DNA of 64,000 nt from Vibrio lentus (lineage in GTDB: Bacteria > Pseudomonadota > Gammaproteobacteria > Enterobacterales > Vibrionaceae). The notes below the pieces were generated by a model, which was not told the DNA's origin, searched no databases, and worked only from the letters and a program-made list of their open reading frames with translations. The stretch spans positions 18,702 to 82,701 of the forward strand of contig NZ_MCZK01000121.1 in the NCBI RefSeq assembly GCF_002875945.1, in the 5' to 3' direction. The position numbers and the translations under genes are program-made. Shown in pieces: positions 55,765 to 63,997 of the stretch (its first letter is position 1; each line of letters begins with the position of its first letter).

Positions 55765-56538
55765 TCACGCCCCTAACTTATTAAAAGCTAAGGGTGTTTG
55801 TCCGGTTTGTTGTTTGAAAAAGGCAATGAAAGCGCTGTTCGAAGAGAACTCTAAATAGTGCGCTGTGTCGGTAACAGTTCGGTTTTGAGCAAGTAGCTCG
55901 ATCGCCTTGATCAACCGCCATTGTTGACGCCAATCTTGATAGGTCATGCCGGCTTCGGCTTTAAATAGACGAGTGATGGTTTTACTACTCGCTCCAACGG
56001 ATGACGCCAATACATTCAACGGGGGGACGATAAAATCAGCTTTGTTGACTTGTGCGCAAAAACGCGCCAATCGTCGGTCTGTTGGGAGTGGAAGCATTAA
56101 GGTTTGGTGCGTTAAGGAATGAAACTCTTCCCAAAAAAGCGCAGACGTATTGAGTGTCTTGTGCTCCGTGATATCCCATTCCCATAATGCGATTTTATTG
56201 ATCAGCGCTTTCAGTAAGTCGTTAACTTTAATCGTTGTGATCTCTTGTGGGCACTCAAATACATCGGTATCAAAATACAGAGAACGATACGCGACTACGT
56301 TGGTCATTTGCGCTCGGTGTGGAACATGTGGCGGGATCCACACAGCCTTAGTCGGAGGCAGAATACACAAGGCATTATCCAGTGTTAAGGTAATGCAACC
56401 TTGCGGCGCATAAAGTAATTGCCCTTTGCGATGCTGATGAATACCTGAATCATGCTGTCCTAGCTCTGCCGCTATTCCCACTACGCTTGCTTTAATGTTA
56501 TCGGCATCAAAAGCACAGCTGTCATCGATAAATGCCAT
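55765..56538 (-). CDS. AraC-family regulator
   Basis: 257 residues from ATG 56538, chosen because this gives the usual length and leaves a free promoter; an in-frame GTG at 56619 would overlap the divergent promoter. N-terminal cupin sensor ('HRKGQLLYAPQGCITLTLDN', 'WIPPHVPHRAQM') and C-terminal HTH ('SVGASSKTITRLFKAEAGMTYQDW' and 'SNSAFIAFFKQQTGQTPLAF'). Divergent to an efflux-type MFS gene 94 bases away and probably its regulator. Confidence 0.82.
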   Translation of the reverse strand: MAFIDDSCAFDADNIKASVVGIAAELGQHDSGIHQHRKGQLLYAPQGCITLTLDNALCILPPTKAVWIPPHVPHRAQMTNVVAYRSLYFDTDVFECPQEITTIKVNDLLKALINKIALWEWDITEHKTLNTSALFWEEFHSLTHQTLMLPLPTDRRLARFCAQVNKADFIVPPLNVLASSVGASSKTITRLFKAEAGMTYQDWRQQWRLIKAIELLAQNRTVTDTAHYLEFSSNSAFIAFFKQQTGQTPLAFNKLGA

Positions 56539-56632
56539 TTGTCCCAATCTTGTTGTTTTTGGTTTTAATGTTGTTAACGAGCCAAGGTTAGTTTCCTCTA
56601 GACTTCCCGTCAAGTTCACTGGTCTTGGAAAA

Positions 56633-57757
56633 ATGATGAAAACAAAACCTTCTTTATGGCAAATGGTACTGCTGTTGATGTTCCCTCAAATCGCAGAAAC
56701 CATTTATAGCCCGACTCTGGATTCAATATCGAAATCCTTTGATGTCAGTTACACACAAGCGGCTCAAACCCTCTCGATCTACTTCTCTGCATTTGCGTTG
56801 GGTGTGGTGGTATGGGGCGTGTTAGCGGATAAATGGGGACGTCGTCCCACTATGTTATTGGGGATGGGGTTATTCGCCTGTTCAGCACTTATTGCCATGC
56901 AAACCGACAGTTTTACGTGGTTGATGATAGCAAGAGCAATGGGCGCTTTCGGACTTGCTGTTGGCTCCGTAGTCACTCAAACCATGTTACGAGATGCCTT
57001 TAGTGGCACTGAGTTAGCCAAGGTGTTTGGTTACATGGGCATGGGGCTGTCGATTAGCCCAATCATCGGGTTGCTACTTGGTGGTCAATTAAGCCAAGCA
57101 GGTGGGCATCAATATGTGTTTATTGCCTTGTTTATTATGGTGTTAGCGTTGTTGGTACATAGTCTATGGTCGCTGCCTGAAACGCAACAATCTAAGCAGC
57201 CGTTGCAATTAAAATCGCTCAGTATCCACATGATTAAAGACGGTGATATTTGGGTATCGGCACTGCTTGTCGCGTCGTTCAATATTGCGCTGTTTTCGTA
57301 TTATCAACTGGGTTCATTCACCTTCTTACAGCTTGGATTTAGCATCGAGCAGTTTGGTTATAGCGGTGTCGTGCTTGGGTTCGGAACCTTGTTGGGAAGC
57401 TTGGTTAATAAGGCGCTATTGAAGCGACAAGTTTCATCTATCTCTTTGATTGGTCTGGCGGCAGGGCTTCAAACGGTAGGCGCAGTGGGTGTGTATTTTT
57501 CACAGCACACGATCTGGTTCTTGCTTCCGATGATGTTGGTGGTTATGGCGTTTGGTATTGCGATTCCTAATGTATTGAGTCGAGCCTTGGTGCGTTACCA
57601 ATCTCAAGCAGGAAGTGCAGGCGCACTGTTTGGTTTGATGTATTACACCTTGATTGGTTCAGGGCTCGCTTTAGCGGGAATGATTCAAGATCTAGGTGTG
57701 GTGCTGGTACTTTGTGGTGCGTTATCTGTGTTGGTGACGATACGCAGCCGACTCTAG
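56633..57757 (+). CDS. MFS drug-efflux-type transporter (Bcr/CflA class)
   Basis: 374 residues from ATG 56633 (ATG 56636 is equivalent); the upstream in-frame extension is spurious because it runs through the divergent promoter. Twelve membrane helices; motif A 'GVLADKWGRRPTMLLG' and motif C-like 'GMGLSISPIIGLLLGGQL' mark a DHA1 proton antiporter. Exports drugs or metabolites. Divergently paired with an AraC regulator. Substrate unknown. Confidence 0.85.
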   Translation: MMKTKPSLWQMVLLLMFPQIAETIYSPTLDSISKSFDVSYTQAAQTLSIYFSAFALGVVVWGVLADKWGRRPTMLLGMGLFACSALIAMQTDSFTWLMIARAMGAFGLAVGSVVTQTMLRDAFSGTELAKVFGYMGMGLSISPIIGLLLGGQLSQAGGHQYVFIALFIMVLALLVHSLWSLPETQQSKQPLQLKSLSIHMIKDGDIWVSALLVASFNIALFSYYQLGSFTFLQLGFSIEQFGYSGVVLGFGTLLGSLVNKALLKRQVSSISLIGLAAGLQTVGAVGVYFSQHTIWFLLPMMLVVMAFGIAIPNVLSRALVRYQSQAGSAGALFGLMYYTLIGSGLALAGMIQDLGVVLVLCGALSVLVTIRSRL

Positions 57758-57855
57758 ATTTAACGGTAAGTCTCTCATTCATATTGATAAATTCCGCGTC
57801 TTATTTGATGCGGAATTTATCATTTTATCCCTTCGTAAATTTGGATATTGACATG

Positions 57856-57900
57856 GGTAGAATGATCGCTCTACTATATAGGTAGAACAATCATTCTACC
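57856..57900. promoter_or_regulatory. double TetR operator before the tetR-adh operon
   Basis: Arms GGTAGAATGATCGCTCTAC (57856-57874) and GTAGAACAATCATTCTACC (57882-57900) are inverted copies with two mismatches over 19 bases and a 7-base spacer. Each arm is itself a TAGA...TCTA near-palindrome. A TTGACA -35 lies at 57848-57853, so binding would cover the core promoter 25 bases before the tetR ATG. Confidence 0.75.
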
Positions 57901-57924
57901 TATAGTCAGGTATAAGAGATCCGC

Positions 57925-58443
57925 ATGTTAAGAGAACAAATTGCAGAGAGCCTTGAGGTTGCGTTTAGTCAGCATGGTTTTGCAGAACCGAGTGTCGCTC
58001 AACTGAAAACGGCGTGTAATGTTAGCCTACGTACGCTCTACAAACATTATCCATCGAAAGAAGCGATGATAGTGGGCGCTTTAGAGCACCGTCATCACCG
58101 CTACCTAAATTTCCTATTAGAAAATGCGCCTGCTGATGGCTTGGCATCCATGTTAGATATCTTCGACAAGTTACAACAATGGATGGAAGAGTATGCACCA
58201 CACGGTTGTATGTCGATGAATGCGATGGCTGCCTTTCCTGACAACGAGATAATTAATCAAGCTGTTACTGAACATAAACGAGAAGTAAAAGCACTTCTGG
58301 GTAAGCAGAGTCAACGAGACGATCTGGCTTCAGAGCTTTTTCTACTTCATGAAGGTGTATCAAGCGCGTGGCCAGTATTAGGCGAAGAAGCGGTGACATC
58401 AGCACAGAATATGGTGACAAAATTACTCAAGGAAACACGATGA
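57925..58443 (+). CDS. TetR-family repressor
   Basis: 172 residues. HTH 'FAEPSVAQLKTACNVSLRTLYKHYPSKEAMIVGAL' pattern at about 18-52; small effector domain with 'YAPHGCMSMNAMAAFPDN'. Its stop overlaps the start of the downstream dehydrogenase (ATGA), so the two are translationally coupled, and the 45-base operator just upstream implies autorepression of both. Likely senses the dehydrogenase substrate or a related electrophile. Confidence 0.87.
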   Translation: MLREQIAESLEVAFSQHGFAEPSVAQLKTACNVSLRTLYKHYPSKEAMIVGALEHRHHRYLNFLLENAPADGLASMLDIFDKLQQWMEEYAPHGCMSMNAMAAFPDNEIINQAVTEHKREVKALLGKQSQRDDLASELFLLHEGVSSAWPVLGEEAVTSAQNMVTKLLKETR

Positions 58444-59495
58444 AATTCGAACTACCGAAAACAATGAAAGGCGTAGAGATGTTGGGTCACGGCGGAGCAG
58501 AAATGCTTGGCTACCGCGAAGATATCGCTGTTCCTCAAATTGAACCTAATGAAGTGCTGATCAAAGTGATGGCCGCAGGTGTGAACAACACCGACATCAA
58601 CACACGAATCGGTTGGTACTCTAAAAGTGATGACTCAGGCGACGCAAGTTGGTCGGGTGAAGCGTTGAAGTTCCCTCGTATCCAAGGTGCTGACGTGTGT
58701 GGTTTCATCGTAGCAGTGGGTAATGAAGTCTCTGCTGATCGTATTGGTGAGCGTGTTCTTATCGAACCTTGTTTAACCGAAGTGTACGGACGAGATCTAC
58801 CACAGCCGTGGTATTTCGGTTCTGAGTGCGATGGTGGTTTTGCTGAATACACAAAAGTGGCAGCGAAACACGCTTATGCGGTGAACAGTTCTATGTCGGA
58901 TGTTGAGCTAGCGTCTTTCCCATGCTCTTACTCAACGGCAGAAAATATGCTGACTCGCGCTAATGTGGCTGACGGTGATCGCGTACTTATCTCTGGCGCA
59001 TCGGGCGGTGTGGGTTCGGCGGCGATTCAACTGGCCAAAGCGCGCGGTGCTTACGTGATTGCAATTACTAGCCCAAGCAAAAACCAACAGTTACTTGAAT
59101 TGGGTGCTGATGAGGTGATTGCTCGTGATGCTGATTTGGTTGAGGCTTTAAGTGCAAACAGTGTACATGTGGTTATCGATTTGGTTGCCGGTGACAAGTG
59201 GCCTGAGTTTCTTGAAGTCTTAAAACCGCATGGTCGTTATGCCGTATCTGGCGCAATTGGTGGTGCGATGGTCGAGCTTGATGTTCGTACTCTGTACCTG
59301 AAAGACCTTAGCTTTTTTGGTTGCACGGTTTTGGAACCTCAAGTATTCCAAAACTTGGTTAATCGCATTGAGAAACAGCAGATCGGCGCAATTGTCGCGG
59401 AATCTTTCCCATTGGCTGATATCCATACAGCACAAGATGAATTCTTGAAGAAAAAGCACGTCGGTAAGATTGTACTAGAAGTAGCAGAGCGCTAG
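58440..59495 (+). CDS. zinc-type alcohol dehydrogenase / quinone oxidoreductase family
   Basis: 351 residues from ATG 58440; earlier in-frame codons belong to the overlapping tetR. MDR fold: GroES-like N-terminal part ('RIQGADVCGFIVAVG', 'ERVLIEPCLTE') and Rossmann domain with 'GASGGVGSAAIQLAKARGAYVIAI'. It carries Cys and Asp/Glu near the catalytic-zinc region but not a clear structural-zinc Cys set, so it may act as a zinc-free reductase. NADPH-dependent reduction or oxidation of an unknown alcohol/aldehyde. CAAGGAA ribosome site inside tetR. Confidence 0.85.
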   Translation: MKFELPKTMKGVEMLGHGGAEMLGYREDIAVPQIEPNEVLIKVMAAGVNNTDINTRIGWYSKSDDSGDASWSGEALKFPRIQGADVCGFIVAVGNEVSADRIGERVLIEPCLTEVYGRDLPQPWYFGSECDGGFAEYTKVAAKHAYAVNSSMSDVELASFPCSYSTAENMLTRANVADGDRVLISGASGGVGSAAIQLAKARGAYVIAITSPSKNQQLLELGADEVIARDADLVEALSANSVHVVIDLVAGDKWPEFLEVLKPHGRYAVSGAIGGAMVELDVRTLYLKDLSFFGCTVLEPQVFQNLVNRIEKQQIGAIVAESFPLADIHTAQDEFLKKKHVGKIVLEVAER

Positions 59496-59526
59496 TTTGA
59501 GTTAGCTTCACGATTTAGATTTATGG

Positions 59527-59560
59527 AAGAGCGAGCAAGCGTTATTTGCTCGCTCTTTTT
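59527..59560 (+). terminator. terminator after the dehydrogenase gene
   Basis: 12-bp stem AAGAGCGAGCAA (59527-59538) and TTGCTCGCTCTT (59546-59557), then TTT. Confidence 0.88.
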
Positions 59561-59730
59561 GTTTCTGGCGAATGCCGGGGGCTTGGTATAGCAAGCCGTT
59601 GAGTAACAGATCCTATACAGCTGAAAAATTAATGATTCATTTATCACTGTGTGGTTTATGAGTTACCTGTGCGATAATCACCGCCGTTATATATCCCGAT
59701 CTATGTTGTATTCATCTAGGAGCCGTATTG

Positions 59731-60861
59731 ATGTTTAAAAGGGTATTGCAGGCACTATTTTCCCCTTTCGTTGCTAATCAAAGTAAGCAAAGTCATTCTT
59801 CAGAAAGTGTCTCCCAACAAGCTACATCTCAACAAACGACCTCTGAGCAGAAAAACGTTAAAGCAGAGCAAGTCACTCCTCGCACTTCAATCTTTGTTCC
59901 GCCTTCGTCCGCTCAGCCATCATCATTAATTGTCGATAAAACGATAAGCCTTCACGATGGTGAGTTTCTTGATTATCTGTTTGGAGAGTCACGCCTGAGA
60001 ACAGAGTCAGACCCATTTAGCGACTTTGTGGCTTGCCAAATCGAACGCTTGATTCGTTCTCCGAAAGCGTTGCTTAATGAGTTGCCTGTTATGCCTGCCT
60101 CCGTCACTACATTAATGGGTGAACTACAGAGCGACGAATTTGATGTCGATGCACTACTAACAGTGATTGAGCGTGAGCCGAGTATGGCAGCCGATGTGAT
60201 TAAATTGGCTAACAGCGCATTCTACAAACGCAGCGAAAAACAGGTTACTGACTTAAAAACCGCTTTCCTAACCATGGGCTCTCAAGGGCTAATCGAAGGC
60301 GTGGTGAATTCTTATATGAAGAACTTCACGCCGGGCAATAATATTTACTGGCGTCATTTCGGTGAGAAAATTTGGAACCATAGTGTTCAAACCGCGTCTT
60401 TTTCTAGGGAGCTAATGAAAGGTTCTCAAGCTCAAGAAGACCAAGCCACAGCCTACTTCGTTGGATTGATTCGCAACCTGGGCAAGATGATCATTTTCCA
60501 AATGATGGTCGAAGCTTTCAAGCATGTCGACCCTTCAGTGCCGCCCAACTCGTTGGCATTGAAGCGCCTGATGAACAGCTATTCTATTCGTCTTACTTAC
60601 ACTATTGCTAAGTTTTGGGATCTGCCGGAATCAGTGCTGACAGTGATTGGTTATCAAGAGTCGAGCCGATACGAGGGTACACCACTTGGCCAAGCGGTGT
60701 TTGAGGCGAACTACTTAAGTGAGCTGCAATATTTGTTGGAAGCGAAAATGATTACGGCTGAAAATTTTGAAACCAGATGCCAACAAACTTTAGTCACGCC
60801 TACCGCTTATCTTGTGGCTAATCGTTTACTGAAAGAGTCCGAGATAGCACTTGTTGGCTAA
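59731..60861 (+). CDS. HDOD-domain signalling protein
   Basis: 376 residues from ATG 59731 (TAGGAG at 59717-59722). N-terminal 70 residues are a Ser/Gln/Thr-rich linker of low complexity; the HDOD domain covers about 105-310 ('LLTVIEREPSMAADVIKLANSAFY', 'FLTMGSQGLIEGVV', 'ATAYFVGLIRNLGKMIIFQM'). HDOD proteins lack phosphodiesterase metal residues and act as signalling adaptors in many Vibrio stress and motility systems. No enzymatic partner domain. Monocistronic. Confidence 0.87.
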   Translation: MFKRVLQALFSPFVANQSKQSHSSESVSQQATSQQTTSEQKNVKAEQVTPRTSIFVPPSSAQPSSLIVDKTISLHDGEFLDYLFGESRLRTESDPFSDFVACQIERLIRSPKALLNELPVMPASVTTLMGELQSDEFDVDALLTVIEREPSMAADVIKLANSAFYKRSEKQVTDLKTAFLTMGSQGLIEGVVNSYMKNFTPGNNIYWRHFGEKIWNHSVQTASFSRELMKGSQAQEDQATAYFVGLIRNLGKMIIFQMMVEAFKHVDPSVPPNSLALKRLMNSYSIRLTYTIAKFWDLPESVLTVIGYQESSRYEGTPLGQAVFEANYLSELQYLLEAKMITAENFETRCQQTLVTPTAYLVANRLLKESEIALVG

Positions 60862-60887
60862 GTGAATCTGGCTAAGATATAAAACAA

Positions 60888-60912
60888 ATCGCCCCTCGAA
60901 GTGAGAGGCGAT
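60888..60912 (+). terminator. weak terminator after the HDOD gene
   Basis: Stem ATCGCCCCTC (60888-60897) and GAGAGGCGAT (60903-60912), one mismatch, followed by a T-poor stretch. Confidence 0.5.
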
Positions 60913-60930
60913 GGATTTTAAGTTTGCTTA

Positions 60931-60963
60931 AGCAGACAAGCAGCAGACAAGCAGCAGACAAGC
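60931..60963. repeat. three tandem 11-bp repeats
   Basis: AGCAGACAAGC repeated exactly three times (60931, 60942, 60953). Intergenic, between the HDOD and DUF1090 genes; a slippage-type repeat without clear function. Confidence 0.85.
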
Positions 60964-61016
60964 GAAGCCGAGGCTGACAAGTAGAAAGTAGATGCATCAC
61001 TGCAGTGTTGCGATGT

Positions 61017-61415
61017 TTATTGGATCTCAGCCAACTCTTCCATTAAACGGTCACGCTCTTCAAGCTCGTCTTCGATTTTACGTTGGTACTTTTTCACCTT
61101 CTGAGTCTTACCAGACTGTTCCGCTTCTTCGAGATCTTCTCGGTATTCAGCGAGATCTTCTTCACTCGATTCTATTTTTTCAGCGATTTTGTCTTTTAAG
61201 CCGTCATTGGTGCAGTTAGCTTTCACTTCTTTTAGTGCTTTGGTTAAGCCATCAACCTTGTGTTGATTGCCGTATTCCTTTGCTTTGTCTATTTGATACT
61301 CGATTTCACAGCTTTTTCTCTCACAGCCGGATAAGTCTCCACACTGCGAACCCGCAAAACTATGGAATGATAGAACGCACAGAGACAATATTGAGCTCTT
61401 TAGAAGTAGTTTCAT
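61017..61415 (-). CDS. DUF1090 (YqjC-like) periplasmic protein
   Basis: 132 residues. Signal peptide to about residue 21 ('SFHSFAGSQ'), then an acidic/basic helical chain with the DUF1090 pattern 'CERKSCEIEYQIDKAKEYGN' and 'VDGLTKALKEVKANC'; a long coiled coil fills the rest. E. coli YqjC is the known relative, a stress-linked periplasmic protein without defined function. Cys residues near the N-terminus and at 'NCTNDG' may form disulfides. Confidence 0.85.
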   Translation of the reverse strand: MKLLLKSSILSLCVLSFHSFAGSQCGDLSGCERKSCEIEYQIDKAKEYGNQHKVDGLTKALKEVKANCTNDGLKDKIAEKIESSEEDLAEYREDLEEAEQSGKTQKVKKYQRKIEDELEERDRLMEELAEIQ

Positions 61416-61478
61416 GCTTTAACCGTTTGATTTATAAATTGAGTTTAGATTGTCCGATGTTATCAACAACACGAATAA

Positions 61479-62384
61479 TTAGTTTGGCTCAACGTCACTT
61501 AATTTCCAGTCCGCCAAAGCTCTAATGTGTTTAGGGCCGATACCACAACATCCACCGACGATACTCGCACCCAGTGCGTGCCAGCGTTTTGCGTAAACTA
61601 AGTAACCTTGGCCATCCAGTTCACGCATTTCTTGAAGCATGTCATTGGCTTCATGTTCGTTACTGATCGGCGCAAAGTTGTTCGCATAGACACCGATTTC
61701 CAGATCACAGTCTAGTTCTTCAATTACTTTTTTAGTATCGATAATGGCTTGACCCATCACTTCAGGCACTGAGCAGTTAAACATAATGCCTGCTGCGTTG
61801 GATTGGCAGGCCAGTTTGATGGCGTCTGTTACGCTTTCGCCAGAACGAATGTTGGCAGAATCGTCCTTGGTGTCTTCCAAACTGAATGCGTAGTAACACG
61901 GCTTATCGGATTGCTTGAGTACCGCATGAATGGATTCTAATTCTTGCAGGCTACAAATCGTTTCCGCGATCCAAAGATCGATGTTTGGATCTTGAGCATC
62001 GTAAAGGGTTTGAATGATTGGCGCTGCTTCTTCTACCTTGAACAAGTCAGGTCGGTAGCTGCCAAATGGCGGTGGAATCGCGCCCGCAACTTGTACGATG
62101 TGAGAAGCATTGGCAGCAACCGCTTTAGCCAGCTCACCAGACAGTGCAGCTAGCTCAAAGCCTCGTTGTTCAAAGAGCTCTTCACCCAAGTGAAAAGGCA
62201 CACACGCATAGCTGTTTGTGATTAGGATTTCAGCACCTGCATCAACAAAGTTTTGATGCGCTTGGCTGACAAATTCGGGTGCTTCAATCAGCGCTTGAGC
62301 GCTCCAAAGAGGCTGTGAGAATGGCGCGCCAATTTCTTTGAGTTCTCGGCCCATGCCGCCATCAAGTATGGTTAGTGTTTTCAT
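61479..62384 (-). CDS. homocysteine S-methyltransferase
   Basis: 301 residues from ATG 62384 (in-frame TTG at 62390 is less likely). Betaine-homocysteine/S-methylmethionine methyltransferase family, MmuM-like. Start 'LTILDGGMGRELKEIG'; zinc ligands Cys in 'AGIMFNCSVPEV' and the Cys-Cys pair in 'IVGGCCGIGPKHI'. Transfers a methyl group to homocysteine to form methionine; donor could be S-methylmethionine or betaine, the latter linking to the bet operon, but this cannot be told from sequence. Cytosolic, monocistronic. Confidence 0.88.
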   Translation of the reverse strand: MKTLTILDGGMGRELKEIGAPFSQPLWSAQALIEAPEFVSQAHQNFVDAGAEILITNSYACVPFHLGEELFEQRGFELAALSGELAKAVAANASHIVQVAGAIPPPFGSYRPDLFKVEEAAPIIQTLYDAQDPNIDLWIAETICSLQELESIHAVLKQSDKPCYYAFSLEDTKDDSANIRSGESVTDAIKLACQSNAAGIMFNCSVPEVMGQAIIDTKKVIEELDCDLEIGVYANNFAPISNEHEANDMLQEMRELDGQGYLVYAKRWHALGASIVGGCCGIGPKHIRALADWKLSDVEPN

Positions 62385-62492
62385 ATTCAATACTATCTAA
62401 ACAATTGCTGAAGTTCTGCCGCCACCATATCAGACAACTTTGTCAGACAGAAGCCATCAAGCCAAGGTTCAACTATTGATGAGGGAGTTTCG

Positions 62493-62882
62493 TTATACGC
62501 CGTCTAGCGGGCTAATCGTGCCGCTAAAGTGTTGCCCAATAACGTGAGTGTATATCTGAGTTGTCTTAACATCACTGTGCCCCAGTAGCTCTTGAACCGT
62601 TCTGATATCGGAGCCTGACTTTAGAGGTTGCTCAATAACTTGATTGTACAGATAGGCTAGAGCATTGAGGGCAACCTTTTGAGTATTGATGGCGACTTTT
62701 TGTTGATTAGCTAAATGAGAAAGAAAGGAGATAACTTCAGCGGCATGCATCTGTTCAGGGTGTTTAAGCTTATGAAAATGAATGAAGTATTTTATCCAGT
62801 GACAGTAGGCTTTGATTGTCTTGCGACTATAGCCTCGCATCGTCATATGTTCGCAAATTGCCTGCATGAATTGACTCGCCAT
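62493..62882 (-). pseudogene. intI: integron integrase (IntIA-type) with internal in-frame deletion
   Basis: 129 codons from ATG 62882 (GAAGGGGG ribosome site). Residues 1-87 match the N-terminal SAM-like/core-binding part of Vibrio IntIA ('[20 protein letters not shown]', '[16 protein letters not shown]'), residues 88-129 its C-terminus with Tyr111 ('[23 protein letters not shown]'). About 190 residues between are missing, including the catalytic Arg and the H-x-L-R motif; the frame is kept. It cannot be a working recombinase alone. The promoter keeps a perfect LexA box (62902-62917), as intI genes do. Could be a decaying integron or an expressed DNA-binding fragment. Confidence 0.85.
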
Positions 62883-62886
62883 ATAT

Positions 62887-62932
62887 CCCCCTTCTAAAAA
62901 GCTGTGCATACACACAGTTTATTGGAAGGGGG
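62887..62932. promoter_or_regulatory. palindromic intI promoter with LexA box
   Basis: CTGT-GCATACAC-ACAG at 62902-62917 is a perfect CTGT-N8-ACAG SOS box, known to control intI genes. It is nested in a larger inverted repeat, CCCCCTTC (62887-62894) and GAAGGGGG (62925-62932). The left arm contains the ribosome site of the integrase gene, so folding of a transcript starting upstream could hide it. Confidence 0.75.
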
Positions 62933-62970
62933 ATAAATCATGGCTTAAAAAAGAGTGGTTTTTAACTATA

Positions 62971-62977
62971 GTTGGGC
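62971..62977 (+). other. possible attI core site
   Basis: GTTGGGC fits the integron crossover consensus GTTRRRY and lies about 90 bases upstream of the intI start on the side where attI is expected. A 7-base match is weak alone, and no attC sites could be recognised nearby. Confidence 0.3.
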
Positions 62978-63070
62978 TCGAATAGAGCGATCAACCACTT
63001 TTAAGGTGTTGATCAATAACTAACTCAATGAGAAGTACAGAGCGATAACGAGCCTTTCGTCGGCAGGAAT

Positions 63071-63187
63071 GTGTGCTTGCACGAATTCGTACCAAAAATT
63101 TTAAGTTTTTCTATATTTTGTATATATTATTCAGTTGGTTATAGGCAATCTTTTTGATATGTTTAGCGAAAGAATTCGTGCTCACAC
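63071..63187. repeat. 117-bp AT-rich element with terminal inverted repeats
   Basis: Ends GTGTGCTTGCACGAATTC (63071-63088) and GAATTCGTGCTCACAC (63172-63187), which pair except for a CTT-versus-A difference. The inside is AT-rich and non-coding. Could be a MITE-like relic, a cruciform-forming control element or an integron-linked site. No clear target duplication was seen. Confidence 0.55.
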
Positions 63188-63202
63188 GATATTAAAATGT
63201 TA

Positions 63203-63236
63203 TGTGAATTGTGAATTGTGAATTGTGAATTGTGAA
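63203..63236. repeat. tandem 7-bp repeat (TGTGAAT)
   Basis: TGTGAAT occurs four times exactly and a fifth time in part, ending 35 bases before the downstream gene. Position suggests possible expression variation by slippage; no evidence for that here. Confidence 0.85.
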
Positions 63237-63271
63237 ATTGGGAGTATTTGATAGATGTTAGAGAGAAGTTC

Positions 63272-63997
63272 ATGGCTGGACTAGAGCAAAGAGAATCGGT
63301 TGATAGTAAAACTGAAAAAGAACGATTTCGTGAAGAGTTTCTTGCCTATGAGCTGAAACTTGAGGAACAGTTCAAAAGAAAGGAAAAATGGGAACGAGAA
63401 AAATATGTACGCTCTAGTTTCATAAATTCTTTAGTAATTACTTTAACTATCGTGACTGCTGCAACTGCAACGTTTACGTATTACATTCAAGATAAGAAAG
63501 AACAAGAAATTGATTCGGTATTGGCTCGTCAGGTGACGCTTTCTTCCCAAGAACTCCAGAAGATGTCGGTTGAAGCAGAAATTAAGTTGTCTTCGTTGAT
63601 TCAAGAACTTAATGCTCAGAAAGATGCTATAGCGAATATTGAGGTTAGTGATGATAAATCTAACTTGAATCAGCAAGTAGCTAAAGATCTTGCGTCTATG
63701 AGTGTCAGGGTTGCAAATGCTGAATCTGAGCTTAGAACTCTTAATCAAGCCAAGTTACCATCAAAATTAGCTATGATTGAAGAATCAATACAAGGTTCTA
63801 CGGAGCAAGTGTTGTCAGTACCAATGATCAGGAATGATTTTAAGAATTATAAAAGCATTACTGAGAAAGAGATTTTGCGTCTGGAAAAAGGAATTGAAAA
63901 ACTAGAAAGTCGATTAAATTTCTTCGTAACGACCACTGTTACTTTGTCTTTAGGTATTTTTGCAGCAGTAGCGGCTCCAATTGGCTTTGTTGCGTAA
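63272..63997 (+). CDS. coiled-coil membrane protein of unknown function
   Basis: 241 residues from ATG 63272; the in-frame TTG at 63248 with GGGAG too close is a less likely start. Charged N-terminal helix (about 1-45, rich in E, K and R), membrane helix 1 (about 50-72), a coiled coil of about 130 residues (80-210) and membrane helix 2 at the C-terminus (about 215-238). A hairpin with both termini cytosolic would place the coil outside. No family recognised. AT-rich codon use and position next to integron remnants suggest a mobile origin, possibly cassette cargo. Confidence 0.62.
   Translation: MAGLEQRESVDSKTEKERFREEFLAYELKLEEQFKRKEKWEREKYVRSSFINSLVITLTIVTAATATFTYYIQDKKEQEIDSVLARQVTLSSQELQKMSVEAEIKLSSLIQELNAQKDAIANIEVSDDKSNLNQQVAKDLASMSVRVANAESELRTLNQAKLPSKLAMIEESIQGSTEQVLSVPMIRNDFKNYKSITEKEILRLEKGIEKLESRLNFFVTTTVTLSLGIFAAVAAPIGFVA

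Larger units (their letters stand above)
62933..63271. other. non-coding region between the intI relic and the coiled-coil gene
   Basis: 339 bases with the possible attI core, the 117-bp inverted-repeat element and the 7-bp tandem repeats. No ORF of note and no attC site recognised; strongly AT-rich from about 63090. Confidence 0.5.

Noticed and set aside
56495..56632. N-terminal extension of the MFS transporter
   Set aside because: It would run through the divergent AraC promoter and lacks signal or membrane character.
58368..58439. N-terminal extension of the dehydrogenase
   Set aside because: It lies within the tetR coding region; the ATGA overlap start at 58440 has a ribosome site.
60931..60963. 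11-bp triple repeat as a functional site
   Set aside because: Not palindromic, not near a promoter; kept only as a repeat feature.
62978..63271. attC (VCR-like) sites after the intI relic
   Set aside because: No paired RYYYAAC/GTTRRRY with a foldable arm was found by eye; a model-based search would be needed.
63255..63284. ATG at 63255 as start of the coiled-coil gene
   Set aside because: Out of frame; it reaches a stop after nine codons.
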